This document shows positions 7,867-15,243 of a DNA stretch of 21,457 bases, in pieces. The translations under genes and the position numbers were made by a program. This DNA comes from an uncultured Oscillibacter sp. (lineage in GTDB: Bacteria; Bacillota; Clostridia; Oscillospirales; Oscillospiraceae): contig NZ_URDP01000033.1 in assembly GCF_900546705.1 (NCBI RefSeq), positions 1 to 21,457 of the forward strand, given 5' to 3'. Each line of letters opens with the position of its first letter. The first letter of the stretch is position 1. Under the pieces are notes generated by a model. It was not told where the DNA came from. It ran no database searches and saw only the letters and a list, made by a program, of their open reading frames with translations.

Positions 7867-7895
7867 CATGGAACCGGCGACGCTGGCACATGGAA
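7867..7895 (+). promoter_or_regulatory. Direct repeat CATGGAA x2, possible activator site for galK
   Basis: CATGGAA occurs at 7867-7873 and 7889-7895, exactly 22 bp apart (two helical turns). The second copy overlaps the putative galK -35. AraC-family activators typically bind such paired direct repeats next to or over the -35. A chance repeat of 7 bp cannot be excluded. Confidence 0.4.
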
Positions 7896-7919
7896 AGACG
7901 GGCCGGGAGCTGATATGGT
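7891..7919 (+). promoter_or_regulatory. Putative galK operon promoter
   Basis: TGGAAA (7891-7896, 4 of 6 to the -35 consensus), 17-bp spacer, then TATGGT (7914-7919) preceded by TGA, an extended -10. The weak -35 fits an activator-dependent promoter. Confidence 0.45.
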
Positions 7920-7949
7920 AGAGATACAATGAAAAGGAGGAATACAGCT

Positions 7950-9221
7950 ATGACTCTGGATGAGCGTATGGCCGGGGCGGAGTTTTCCGCCAGACTCACC
8001 TATCTCTACGGTGCGGAGGGCGCCGCGGCGGCCCGCGCCCGCTGTGAGGAGGCGGCGGCCGGCTTTACAAAGACCTTTGAGAGCGTGCCGGAGACGCTGT
8101 TCAGTGCGCCGGGCCGTACGGAGCTGGGCGGCAACCACACCGACCACCAGCATGGCCGGGTGCTGGCCGCCGCTGTGGATCTGGACATCCTGGCGGCCGT
8201 CACGCCCAATCAAAGCGGCATGATCCGGGTCCAGTCCCAGGGTTATCCCCTGATGGTGGTGGACCTGAGTGACCTCACCCCCCACGCCGAGGAGGCGGGC
8301 ACCTCCGCCGCGCTGATTCGGGGCGTGGCCGCCCGCATGAGCGCTTTGGGCTGCCCCCTGCAGGGCGCGGGCCTTGACGCCTACATGATCTCCAACGTGC
8401 CCGGCGGCAGCGGCCTCTCCTCCTCCGCCGCCTTTGAGGTGCTCATGGGCACCATGCTCAACGAGCTGTTCTGGGACGGCAAGTGCTCCGCCGTGGAGAT
8501 CGCCCAGATCGGGCAGTACGCGGAGAACGTGTTCTTCGGCAAGCCCTGCGGCCTGATGGATCAGACGGCTTCCTCCGTAGGCGGCGTGGTGGCCATTGAC
8601 TTTGCCGACACGGACCACCCGGTGGTGGAGCGCATCGGCCTGAATCTCCGCAAGGACGGCTACGCATTGTGCATCCTGGACTCCGGCGCCGGACACGCGG
8701 ACCTGACGGACGAGTACGCCGCCATCACCGATGAGCTCAAGGCAGTGTGCCGCCACTTCGGCAAGGAATACCTGCGTCAGGTGCCCTGGGAAGACTTTCT
8801 GACCCAGCTGCCCCAGGTGCGCCGGGAGGCCGGCGACCGGGCCGCTCTGCGGGCGTTCCACGTCTATGCGGAAAATAACCGGGCGGCAGAGCAGGCCAAG
8901 GCCCTGCAAAACGGGGACTTTGATGGCTTTTTGGCCCTGGTGCGTGCCTCCGGCGCCTCCTCCGCCATGTACCTCCAGAATGTCGTGCCCACGGGACAGA
9001 CCCAGAAGCAGGAGCTGATGCTCACCATCGCACTGGCGGAATCGCTGCTGGGCGGACGGGGCGCTGTCCGGGTACACGGCGGCGGCTTCGGCGGAACGGC
9101 ACAGGCCTTCGTGCCGCTGGATCTGCTGGAGGCGTTCAAAGCCGGCACCGAGGCGGTGCTGGGAGCGGGCAGCTGCCATGTGGTGACTATCCGCCCTGAA
9201 GGCGGCGTGCGCCTTGTGTAA
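7950..9221 (+). CDS. galK: Galactokinase
   Basis: A 423-residue GHMP kinase that phosphorylates galactose at C1 with ATP, first step of the Leloir pathway in the cytoplasm. The galactokinase signature near residues 55-67 reads GRTELGGNHTDHQ, with catalytic R56, H63 and D65. The ATP loop is PGGSGLSSSAA, CGLMDQTAS carries the catalytic-base D204, and the C-terminal motif is VHGGGFGGTAQAFVP. The usual GEH of the signature is GNH here: the sugar-contacting Glu (E43 in the Lactococcus enzyme) is replaced by N62. I have seen this form in galactokinase-like proteins of gut Clostridia, so it is probably a subfamily trait. ATG 7950 is chosen for AAAAGGAGG at 7932-7940; an in-frame ATG at 7929 lies upstream of that site. 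galT follows after 12 bases. Confidence 0.93.
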   Translation: MTLDERMAGAEFSARLTYLYGAEGAAAARARCEEAAAGFTKTFESVPETLFSAPGRTELGGNHTDHQHGRVLAAAVDLDILAAVTPNQSGMIRVQSQGYPLMVVDLSDLTPHAEEAGTSAALIRGVAARMSALGCPLQGAGLDAYMISNVPGGSGLSSSAAFEVLMGTMLNELFWDGKCSAVEIAQIGQYAENVFFGKPCGLMDQTASSVGGVVAIDFADTDHPVVERIGLNLRKDGYALCILDSGAGHADLTDEYAAITDELKAVCRHFGKEYLRQVPWEDFLTQLPQVRREAGDRAALRAFHVYAENNRAAEQAKALQNGDFDGFLALVRASGASSAMYLQNVVPTGQTQKQELMLTIALAESLLGGRGAVRVHGGGFGGTAQAFVPLDLLEAFKAGTEAVLGAGSCHVVTIRPEGGVRLV

Positions 9222-9233
9222 GGAGGAATTGAG

Positions 9234-10721
9234 ATGATTGATACTGCCATTGCACAGCTGCTCGGCTATGCCGAGAGCCGGGGTCTCATTGAAGAAAGCG
9301 ACCGCACCTGGGCCGCCAACCGCATCCTGGATGCATTGCACCTGGATAGCTGGGAAGAACCTGAAACTGTTCCCGAGCGGCCCCTCGAGGAGATCTTAAA
9401 AGAGCTGCTGGATTACGCCGTCTCAGCGGGTATCGTGGAGGACAACGTCACCGCCCGGGATCTTTTTGACACGGAGCTCATGGGCCGGCTCACCCCCCGT
9501 CCCTCCGCGGTCATCGCCGCATTTCGGGAAAAGCTGTCCGTCTCCCCCGAGGCGGCCACTGACTGGTACTACCGCTTCAGCCGGGACACGGACTACATCC
9601 GCACCTACCGGGTGGCCCGGGACGTGAAGTGGGTCACATCCACCCCCTACGGCGACCTGGACATCACCATCAACCTCTCCAAGCCGGAGAAGGACCCCCG
9701 TGCCATCGCCGCCGCCAAGTCCGCCCCCCAGAGCGGCTACCCCAAGTGCCAGCTGTGCCGGGAGAACGAGGGCTACGCCGGCCGCATGAACCATCCCGCC
9801 CGGCAGAACCACCGCATCATCCCCATCACCATCGACGGCAAGGACTGGTTCTTCCAGTACAGCCCCTATGTCTACTATAACGAGCACTGCATCGTTTTCA
9901 ACGGCGAGCACGTGCCCATGAAGATCGACCGCTCCGCATTCCGTAAGCTGCTGGATTTCGTCATCCAGTTCCCCCACTACTTCGTGGGCTCCAACGCGGA
10001 TTTGCCCATTGTGGGCGGCTCTATTTTGAGCCACGACCACTTCCAGGGAGGCCGCTACACCTTCGCCATGGAGCGGGCAGAGGTGGAGGAGACCGTGTCC
10101 TTCCCCGGATTTGCCGATGTGGAGGCGGGCATCGTCCGCTGGCCCATGTCCGTGCTGCGGCTGCGCAGCGCCGACGACGGACGGCTGGTGGATCTGGCGG
10201 AGAAGATCCTTGCCGCCTGGCGGGGCTACTCCGACCCGGACGCCTTCATCTTTGCCGAGACGAACGGCGAGCCTCACAACACCATTACCCCCATCGCCCG
10301 CAAGCGCGGCGGCAAGTACGAGCTGGATCTGGTGCTGCGCAACAACATCACCACCGAGGAGTTCCCCCTGGGCGTCTATCATCCCCATCCGGAGCTGCAC
10401 CACATCAAAAAGGAAAATATCGGCCTCATCGAGGTCATGGGCCTTGCGGTGCTGCCCGCCCGGCTCAAAGGAGAGCTGCACGATCTGGCCAAGGTGCTGG
10501 TGGAAGGCGGCGACCTGCGCGCCGACGAGACCATCGCCAAGCACGCCGACTGGGCGGAGGAGCTGCAAAAGAAGCACACCTTCACGGCGGAGAACGTGGA
10601 CGCCATCCTGCGGGATGAGGTGGGCCATGTGTTCGCCCGGGTACTGGAGGACGCGGGCGTCTACAAGTGCACCCCCGAGGGCCGGGCGGCCTTCCGGCGG
10701 TTCGTGGAGAGCGTCCGGTAA
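9234..10721 (+). CDS. galT: UDP-glucose--hexose-1-phosphate uridylyltransferase, Firmicutes class II
   Basis: A 495-residue cytoplasmic enzyme that swaps UMP between UDP-glucose and galactose-1-phosphate, giving UDP-galactose and glucose-1-phosphate. Length and sequence fit the Firmicutes class II GalT family (about 490-510 residues), not the ~350-residue HIT-type class I enzyme of E. coli. The active site is SHDHFQGGRY with H267, H269 and Q271; class I would read HPH-Q. Other conserved-looking blocks are PYVYYNEHCIVFNGEHVPMKI and FAETNGEPHNTITPIAR. ATG 9234 has AAGGAGG at 9220-9226, which overlaps the galK stop. It sits between galK and galE in the same operon. Confidence 0.95.
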   Translation: MIDTAIAQLLGYAESRGLIEESDRTWAANRILDALHLDSWEEPETVPERPLEEILKELLDYAVSAGIVEDNVTARDLFDTELMGRLTPRPSAVIAAFREKLSVSPEAATDWYYRFSRDTDYIRTYRVARDVKWVTSTPYGDLDITINLSKPEKDPRAIAAAKSAPQSGYPKCQLCRENEGYAGRMNHPARQNHRIIPITIDGKDWFFQYSPYVYYNEHCIVFNGEHVPMKIDRSAFRKLLDFVIQFPHYFVGSNADLPIVGGSILSHDHFQGGRYTFAMERAEVEETVSFPGFADVEAGIVRWPMSVLRLRSADDGRLVDLAEKILAAWRGYSDPDAFIFAETNGEPHNTITPIARKRGGKYELDLVLRNNITTEEFPLGVYHPHPELHHIKKENIGLIEVMGLAVLPARLKGELHDLAKVLVEGGDLRADETIAKHADWAEELQKKHTFTAENVDAILRDEVGHVFARVLEDAGVYKCTPEGRAAFRRFVESVR

Positions 10722-10732
10722 GAAAAAACAAG

Positions 10733-10748
10733 GCCGCCCGGAGGCGGC
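10733..10748 (+). other. Small GC hairpin in the galT-galE gap
   Basis: GCCGCC (10733-10738) pairs with GGCGGC (10743-10748) around a CGGA loop, just before the galE ribosome binding site. There is no T-run, so it is not a terminator; it could affect mRNA stability or galE translation. Confidence 0.4.
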
Positions 10749-10772
10749 GGAGAACATAAGGAGGATATGCAT

Positions 10773-11762
10773 ATGAAAACCATTCTTGTTGCCGGCGGCG
10801 CCGGCTATATCGGAAGCCACATGGTGGCGCTGCTGGTGGAGCGGGGCTTCGACGTGATCGTGGCGGACAACCTGCGCACCGGCCACTGGCAGGCGGTCAA
10901 AGGTGCCCGCAAGCTCTATGTGGGCGACCTGCGGGACGGCGCGTTTTTGGACCAGGTGTTCAGCGAGAACCAGATCGACGGCGTTATCAACTTTGCCGCC
11001 TACTCCCTGGTGGGCGAGAGCGTCACCAACCCCCTCAAGTACTACGGCAACAACGTCTCCGGTTCTCAGTCCATGCTGACGGCCATGAAGGAGCACGGCG
11101 TCAATAAGATCGTCTTCTCCTCCACCGCCGCCACCTACGGCGAGCCGGAAAAGCAGCCCATTGAGGAGACGGACCGCACCGATCCCACCAACCCCTACGG
11201 TGCCACAAAGCTGGCCATCGAGGGCATGCTCAAGTGGTGCGACAAGGCCTACGGCATCCACTATGTGGCACTGCGCTACTTCAATGCTGCCGGCTCCAAC
11301 CCGGACGTGGGCATCGGCGAGGACCACGACCCTGAAAGCCACCTGATCCCCCTGGTTATGAAGACCGCCCTGGGTCAGCGGGACCACATCGGCATCTTCG
11401 GCGACGATTATCCCACCGCCGACGGCACCTGCATCCGGGACTACATCCATGTCCGCGACCTGGCGGAGGCCCATCTGCTTGCCCTGGAGCACCTGGAAAA
11501 GACCGGCGAGAGCGGCATCTTCAACCTGGGCAGCGGCGACGGCTACTCCGTCAAGGAAATTATCGACACTGCCCGGCGCATCACCGGTAAGGAGATCCCT
11601 GCCAAGGTGGAGCCCCGCCGGGCCGGCGACCCCTCTGTGCTGATTGCCTCCAACAAGAAGGCCGCCCAGGTGCTGGGCTGGACGCCCAAGCGGGGCCTGG
11701 AGGAGATCATTTCCGATGCCTGGGCCTGGCATTCCAGCCATCCCCATGGCTATGAGGGCTGA
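10773..11762 (+). CDS. galE: UDP-glucose 4-epimerase
   Basis: A 329-residue short-chain dehydrogenase/reductase family enzyme that interconverts UDP-galactose and UDP-glucose using tightly bound NAD, in the cytoplasm. The Rossmann NAD loop is GGAGYIGSH at the N-terminus. The catalytic set is S117-T118 in FSSTAATYGEP and Y142-x3-K146 in NPYGATK. Later conserved pieces include RYFNAAGSNPDVGIGEDH, GTCIRDYIHVRDLAEAH and FNLGSGDGYSVKEII. The start is ATG 10773, eight bases after TAAGGAGG (10757-10764); the upstream ATG at 10767 is only two bases from that site. galM starts three bases after the stop. Confidence 0.96.
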   Translation: MKTILVAGGAGYIGSHMVALLVERGFDVIVADNLRTGHWQAVKGARKLYVGDLRDGAFLDQVFSENQIDGVINFAAYSLVGESVTNPLKYYGNNVSGSQSMLTAMKEHGVNKIVFSSTAATYGEPEKQPIEETDRTDPTNPYGATKLAIEGMLKWCDKAYGIHYVALRYFNAAGSNPDVGIGEDHDPESHLIPLVMKTALGQRDHIGIFGDDYPTADGTCIRDYIHVRDLAEAHLLALEHLEKTGESGIFNLGSGDGYSVKEIIDTARRITGKEIPAKVEPRRAGDPSVLIASNKKAAQVLGWTPKRGLEEIISDAWAWHSSHPHGYEG

Positions 11763-11765
11763 GTC

Positions 11766-12782
11766 ATGGCTGTGAGAACGCCTTTCGGCACCCTGGACGG
11801 CCGACAGATCTCTCTGGTGACGCTGACCGACGGGGCCATGTCCGTGGAGCTGCTGCCCTTCGGAGCGGCGGTGCGGGCCATCCGGGTGCCCGACCGGAAC
11901 GGCAGAATCGTGGACGTGTGCCTGGGGTATGACACGGCGGAGGAATACGCCCGGCAGAACGGGTGCCTTGGCGGCACCATCGGCCGGTGCGCCAACCGTA
12001 TCGGCGGAGCGGAGTTCGCCATTGACGGCACTACCTACCGTCTCACCGCCAACGAGGGGAAAAATCAGCTCCACGGCGGTGTGACCGGATTCCACAAAAA
12101 GTGGTGGACGGACACCATCGACGGCCGCAGCGCCGTGTTCACCCTGGACTCCCCCGACGGGGAGGAGGGCTATCCCGGCAATCTCCACGCCCAGGTCACC
12201 TATACGCTGCTGGGCGGCGTGCTGACGGTGGAGTTTTCCGCCCGGTGCGACCGGGATACGGTGGTAAACTTCACCAACCACACCTACTTCAATCTGGCCG
12301 GCCATGCCGCCGGTCCTGTGGACGATCACCGGCTTACGGTCCGGGCGGATTCCTACACCCCGGCCGGAGACGATAACGTGCCCACTGGTGCCATCGTGCC
12401 GGTGGACGGCACGGTGCTGGACCTGCGGCACGGTGCGTGGGTGGGCGAAGCGGTGAAAGATCCCATGCTGGCCGCCACCCGGGGCTTTGACCACAATTTC
12501 GTGCTTACCGGCGGCGGTGAGGCGGCGGAGCTGTGGTGCCCCCGCACGGGTATCGGCATGGCCCTCTCCACCACACTGCCGGGTATGCAGGTGTATACCG
12601 CCGGCTTTTTGACGGAGCGGCCGGGCAAGGACCGGGCCGTGTACAAGGAGCGCCACGCTGTGTGCCTGGAGCCCCAGTTCTTCCCCGATGCGGTGCACCA
12701 TGAAAACTTCCCCTCCCCCATTCTGCGGGCGGGGCAGGAATATCGCCACACCATCCGCTACCGGTTCTTTACCAAGGCATGA
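11766..12782 (+). CDS. galM: Aldose 1-epimerase (galactose mutarotase)
   Basis: A 338-residue beta-sandwich enzyme that interconverts the alpha and beta anomers of galactose and glucose, feeding the alpha form to GalK. The catalytic acid is H172 in TNHTYFNLAG and the catalytic base E302 in CLEPQFFPDAVH, positions very close to those known for Lactococcus GalM (H170, E304). GGTIGRCANRIGGAEF and GVTGFHKKWW are further family blocks. It is the last gene of the gal operon; it starts three bases after galE with only a weak upstream ribosome binding site (GAGGG within the end of galE), so translation is probably coupled. A strong terminator lies six bases after the stop. Confidence 0.94.
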   Translation: MAVRTPFGTLDGRQISLVTLTDGAMSVELLPFGAAVRAIRVPDRNGRIVDVCLGYDTAEEYARQNGCLGGTIGRCANRIGGAEFAIDGTTYRLTANEGKNQLHGGVTGFHKKWWTDTIDGRSAVFTLDSPDGEEGYPGNLHAQVTYTLLGGVLTVEFSARCDRDTVVNFTNHTYFNLAGHAAGPVDDHRLTVRADSYTPAGDDNVPTGAIVPVDGTVLDLRHGAWVGEAVKDPMLAATRGFDHNFVLTGGGEAAELWCPRTGIGMALSTTLPGMQVYTAGFLTERPGKDRAVYKERHAVCLEPQFFPDAVHHENFPSPILRAGQEYRHTIRYRFFTKA

Positions 12783-12787
12783 AAAGT

Positions 12788-12818
12788 GCCCCCGGACTTT
12801 CGTCCGGGGGCGTTTTTT
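12788..12818 (+). terminator. Terminator of the gal operon
   Basis: A perfect 10-bp stem GCCCCCGGAC/GTCCGGGGGC with loop TTTC is followed by GTTTTTT. On the other strand it is followed by ACTTTTC, so it may also weakly stop the converging anti-sigma gene. Confidence 0.93.
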
Positions 12819-12840
12819 CGCTGTTTTGGCATGGAAAATA

Positions 12841-13902
12841 TCAGTTTGCCGTATTGGACGGTTCCGGCCATGTGACGCCTGCATACATCTGCCAGCAGAT
12901 GGCGTCCAGACGCTGAAGTTTGACGGGAGACTGGGCGTAATCCTTGACGCTGCTCAAAACAGGCCAGTCAGTGCCGTTGTCGGCATTGTAAGCATCTGTC
13001 AGTTCCTCTAAGCGGGCATTGATTTCTTCCAGGGTGAGGGTGTGAAGCTGGGGCGTCCCCTGGGCGTCGGGATAGGTCCAGGAAACAGAGCCAAGGTTTC
13101 CCACCACTGCCAGCATCTGGGGAGCCAGATACGACATCATGGCGTTCGTCAGTCCCTCAATCTCGTGGTCAAACGCAACCGTCCAGCCATAGGGTTCAGC
13201 CGCGGTCTGAAGGGAGAACGTATAGCTGCCCAGGTTGTTCAATGAGAGCGCCTGCGCGATCTGATTCAAAGCCGAGGGATTGCCCACATAAGGCGTTTTG
13301 GCGTCGTACAAAATTTCAAAACGTTCCAAAGCCTTTCCTGCAGTGATGGTCCCCTCCTGCCAGATGAGCCGGCCGCACAGGTATACCTCGTCTATTCCGT
13401 CCAGAGGTACACTGAGCTTGGCGGCGGCCGTGGAATGGAGGGCAGACACCAGCCCCTCCCGGGCAGTGATAGTCACCACGCCGTCCGCCGTCTCCGTCTT
13501 CCAGCCCCAGTAGGCGTTGGCAGAGGCTCTGGAGGAAACTTCCACCTGCAATTGTCCATCACTGTCCCAGATGTCCAGCGCCATGGATTCGGAGCTTGCC
13601 GGGGTGCCAATGATAAATAGCATGGCTGCCAGGGCTCCTATGAGCGCCGCCACCGTCAGCGCAACCGCCAGGGCAACCCGCCGCCATCCCCGGCGGCGCA
13701 CGGTTTTGAGGTAATCCACCTCTTTGTCGTTTTCTGCCTGCTCCGCCGCCTCCGGTGCGAGCATGTCCGCAAGACACTTGGCGCACTCCGGACACCCAGC
13801 CAGATGCCGCTCCACCGCCTCGTTGGTCTCCGGGGCCGTAAGGCCCTCCGCGTAGGCAGGCAGCAGGTCCCGCACCACGGCACAGCTGAGATCATTTTTC
13901 AT
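12841..13902 (-). CDS. Zinc-finger transmembrane anti-sigma factor
   Basis: A 353-residue single-pass membrane protein. The cytoplasmic N-terminus is a putative zinc-finger anti-sigma domain with C7, H33, C37 and C40 (HLAGCPEC), the ZAS layout that binds ECF sigma factors. One TM helix follows (about 76-98), then an extracellular domain of about 250 residues that I do not recognise. The start overlaps the end of the sigma gene by 11 bases, with GGAGGAG upstream, so the two are co-translated. Expected role: hold the sigma factor at the membrane until an envelope signal arrives. The signal is unknown. Confidence 0.87.
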   Translation of the reverse strand: MKNDLSCAVVRDLLPAYAEGLTAPETNEAVERHLAGCPECAKCLADMLAPEAAEQAENDKEVDYLKTVRRRGWRRVALAVALTVAALIGALAAMLFIIGTPASSESMALDIWDSDGQLQVEVSSRASANAYWGWKTETADGVVTITAREGLVSALHSTAAAKLSVPLDGIDEVYLCGRLIWQEGTITAGKALERFEILYDAKTPYVGNPSALNQIAQALSLNNLGSYTFSLQTAAEPYGWTVAFDHEIEGLTNAMMSYLAPQMLAVVGNLGSVSWTYPDAQGTPQLHTLTLEEINARLEELTDAYNADNGTDWPVLSSVKDYAQSPVKLQRLDAICWQMYAGVTWPEPSNTAN

Positions 13903-14398
13903 GGACGTCTCCTCCCTCCTTGAGTCGTTCCTTGCCCCGGTAAAAGGTCACCCGGGCCCAGGTCTCCGTTTTGCCCAGTACGTCGCCGATCTCCCGGAAG
14001 CTAAGGCCGCCGAAGGAGCGCAGATACACCACCTCCCGCACCGGTTCCGGCAGACCGTGGACTCGCCGCAGCAGGTCCGTACGCCCTGCCCGGTCCAGCG
14101 TCTCCGACTCCGCGGAGGGAGCCGGGGGCAGGAGCGTCTCACCTCCGTCCTCCGGCAGCGGGCTCTCCCGCTTTTCCCGCCGCAGGTGCTGGTACCAAAG
14201 GTGCTTGGCAATCTGGCACAGCCACACGGAGAGCTTGCATGTTCCGTCGTAGCGGCCGATGGAGCACACGGCCCGGTAAAAGGTTTCCTGGGTCAGCTCC
14301 TCGGCAAGGTCGGCGTCGCCGCACTGGGAGAGGAGAAATCGGTAAACGGTCCGGGCGTGGCGGGCATAGGCCTCGTGCAGATCGGGCGCGGTATCCAT
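13892..14398 (-). CDS. ECF-type RNA polymerase sigma-70 factor
   Basis: A 168-residue sigma factor with regions 2 and 4 only, as in the ECF group. Region 2 is about residues 10-75 (DADLAEELTQETFYRAVCSIGRYDGTC, then WLCQIAKHLWYQHLRRE); region 4 is about 105-160 (LPEPVREVVYLRSFGGLSFREIGDVLGKTETWARVTFYRGKERLK). A linker of about 25 acidic and proline-rich residues lies between. ATG 14398 has GAAAGGAGG upstream. It is followed directly by its anti-sigma gene, and an ECF-like promoter lies in front of it, so autoregulation is likely. Confidence 0.93.
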   Translation of the reverse strand: MDTAPDLHEAYARHARTVYRFLLSQCGDADLAEELTQETFYRAVCSIGRYDGTCKLSVWLCQIAKHLWYQHLRREKRESPLPEDGGETLLPPAPSAESETLDRAGRTDLLRRVHGLPEPVREVVYLRSFGGLSFREIGDVLGKTETWARVTFYRGKERLKEGGDVHEK

Positions 14399-14423
14399 GG
14401 CTCTCCCCTCCTTTCGCCTCTTA

Positions 14424-14450
14424 TATCCGCCGCCGGGGCTGTTTGTTACA
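14424..14450 (-). promoter_or_regulatory. ECF-like promoter in front of the sigma factor gene
   Basis: On the minus strand TGTAAC (14445-14450), 15 bases, then CGGATA (14424-14429). The AAC-type -35 and CG-rich -10 are typical of ECF sigma factors and unlike the vegetative promoters elsewhere here, which suggests the sigma factor drives its own operon. Confidence 0.5.
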
Positions 14451-14459
14451 GTCCGGGAG

Positions 14460-14490
14460 AAAAAATTTTGACGGGCCGGGGCCCGTCAAA
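14460..14490 (-). terminator. Terminator of the HAD phosphatase gene
   Basis: On the minus strand stem TTTGACGGGC/GCCCGTCAAA (10 bp, loop CCCG) is followed by a T-rich tract. It begins three bases after the phosphatase stop and insulates the sigma operon from it. Confidence 0.9.
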
Positions 14491-14493
14491 TGC

Positions 14494-15150
14494 TTATTTC
14501 AGCGTGTCGGTGGTAAACATGTCCTCAAAGGAGCGGATGTAGTAGTCGCTGAGGGCGCGGATCTTGTCCTGCTCGGCCTCGGCATAGGGGTCGTATACGC
14601 CGCACACCCGGAAACCGGCCGCCTTGGCGGTCTCGATGGCGTGGAGGGCGTCCTCAAAGATCACCGTGTCGCGCTTGTTGGACTGAAGACGCCGCATGGC
14701 CCGCTCGTAGATCTCGGGGCTGTCCTTGCCGCTGCCTACCTCCTGGCAGGTGACCATGCCCCGAAAGTAGCCGTCAATCCCCGCGTGGCGCAGGGCGGCC
14801 TGGGCCAGGGAGCGGTCCGTGGCGGTGGCTACATACATCCATACTCCCTCCATCTTCAAAAGGGACAGGAACTTTTCCACACCGGGCTTGGCCTTGACCT
14901 CGGTTTTGTAGAACTTCTCCACCCGGCTCTGGATGAGGGAGACGATCTCCTCCACGCTCTGGGGCAGGGCGTAGCGCTCCTTGCAGTAGGCGGCGCCCTG
15001 GCGCAATGTCAGTACTTTCAGCTTTTCGGGAAGGTCTGCTTCCGGCGTGATGCCCTGGGCACGGAGCATGCCCGGCCCCAGGTCGTCCCAGATGAACATG
15101 GAGTCCAGCAGCGTGCCGTCCATGTCAAAAATGGCGCTTTGCAGTCTCAT
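14494..15150 (-). CDS. HAD-superfamily phosphatase (beta-phosphoglucomutase/PGP-like subfamily)
   Basis: A 218-residue soluble HAD hydrolase. Motif I is FDMDGTLLDS with nucleophile D9 and D11; motif II is the T of VATATDRS; motif III is the K of GSGKDSPEIYERA; motif IV is VIFEDALHAIETAKAAG. The helical cap between motifs I and II marks subclass IA, which includes phosphoglycolate phosphatases, beta-phosphoglucomutase-like and sugar-phosphate phosphatases. The substrate cannot be assigned. ATG 15150 is chosen because it starts right at the conserved fold and has GAGG upstream; the longer frame adds 21 residues that overlap the promoter. It is divergent from thpR. Confidence 0.88.
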   Translation of the reverse strand: MRLQSAIFDMDGTLLDSMFIWDDLGPGMLRAQGITPEADLPEKLKVLTLRQGAAYCKERYALPQSVEEIVSLIQSRVEKFYKTEVKAKPGVEKFLSLLKMEGVWMYVATATDRSLAQAALRHAGIDGYFRGMVTCQEVGSGKDSPEIYERAMRRLQSNKRDTVIFEDALHAIETAKAAGFRVCGVYDPYAEAEQDKIRALSDYYIRSFEDMFTTDTLK

Positions 15151-15175
15151 GAAATTTGCCTCGCTTTTCAAACAT

Positions 15176-15204
15176 TTGCAACTATTGTAGCACCGTGCTA
15201 GGAT
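15176..15204 (+). promoter_or_regulatory. Promoter of thpR
   Basis: TTGCAA (15176-15181), 17-bp spacer, TAGGAT (15199-15204) with an extended TG at 15196-15197. It overlaps the oppositely directed promoter of the phosphatase gene. Confidence 0.6.
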
Positions 15205-15213
15205 AGAATACAA
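15184..15213 (-). promoter_or_regulatory. Promoter of the HAD phosphatase gene
   Basis: Minus-strand TTGTAT (15208-15213), 18-bp spacer, TACAAT (15184-15189) with an extended TGC just upstream of the -10. Its elements interleave with those of the thpR promoter. Confidence 0.55.
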
Positions 15214-15243
15214 CGAAAATCAGATAAAAAAGGGGGAAAAACC

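Noticed and set aside
7868..7883. CcpA catabolite-responsive (cre) site before galK
   Set aside because: Only a partial match (ATGGAACCGGCGAC); several required positions, including the A/T after the central CG, are wrong.
7794..9341. Long N-terminal extension of the AraC-type regulator
   Set aside because: The extension is antisense to galK and has shadow composition; ATG 7793 has a ribosome binding site and starts a normal-length regulator.
9423..12884. A 1153-codon open frame antisense to galT-galE-galM
   Set aside because: Low-complexity His/Gly/Leu/Val-rich composition, no recognisable domain, and it lies opposite three clear enzymes. It is a codon-usage shadow of GC-rich genes.
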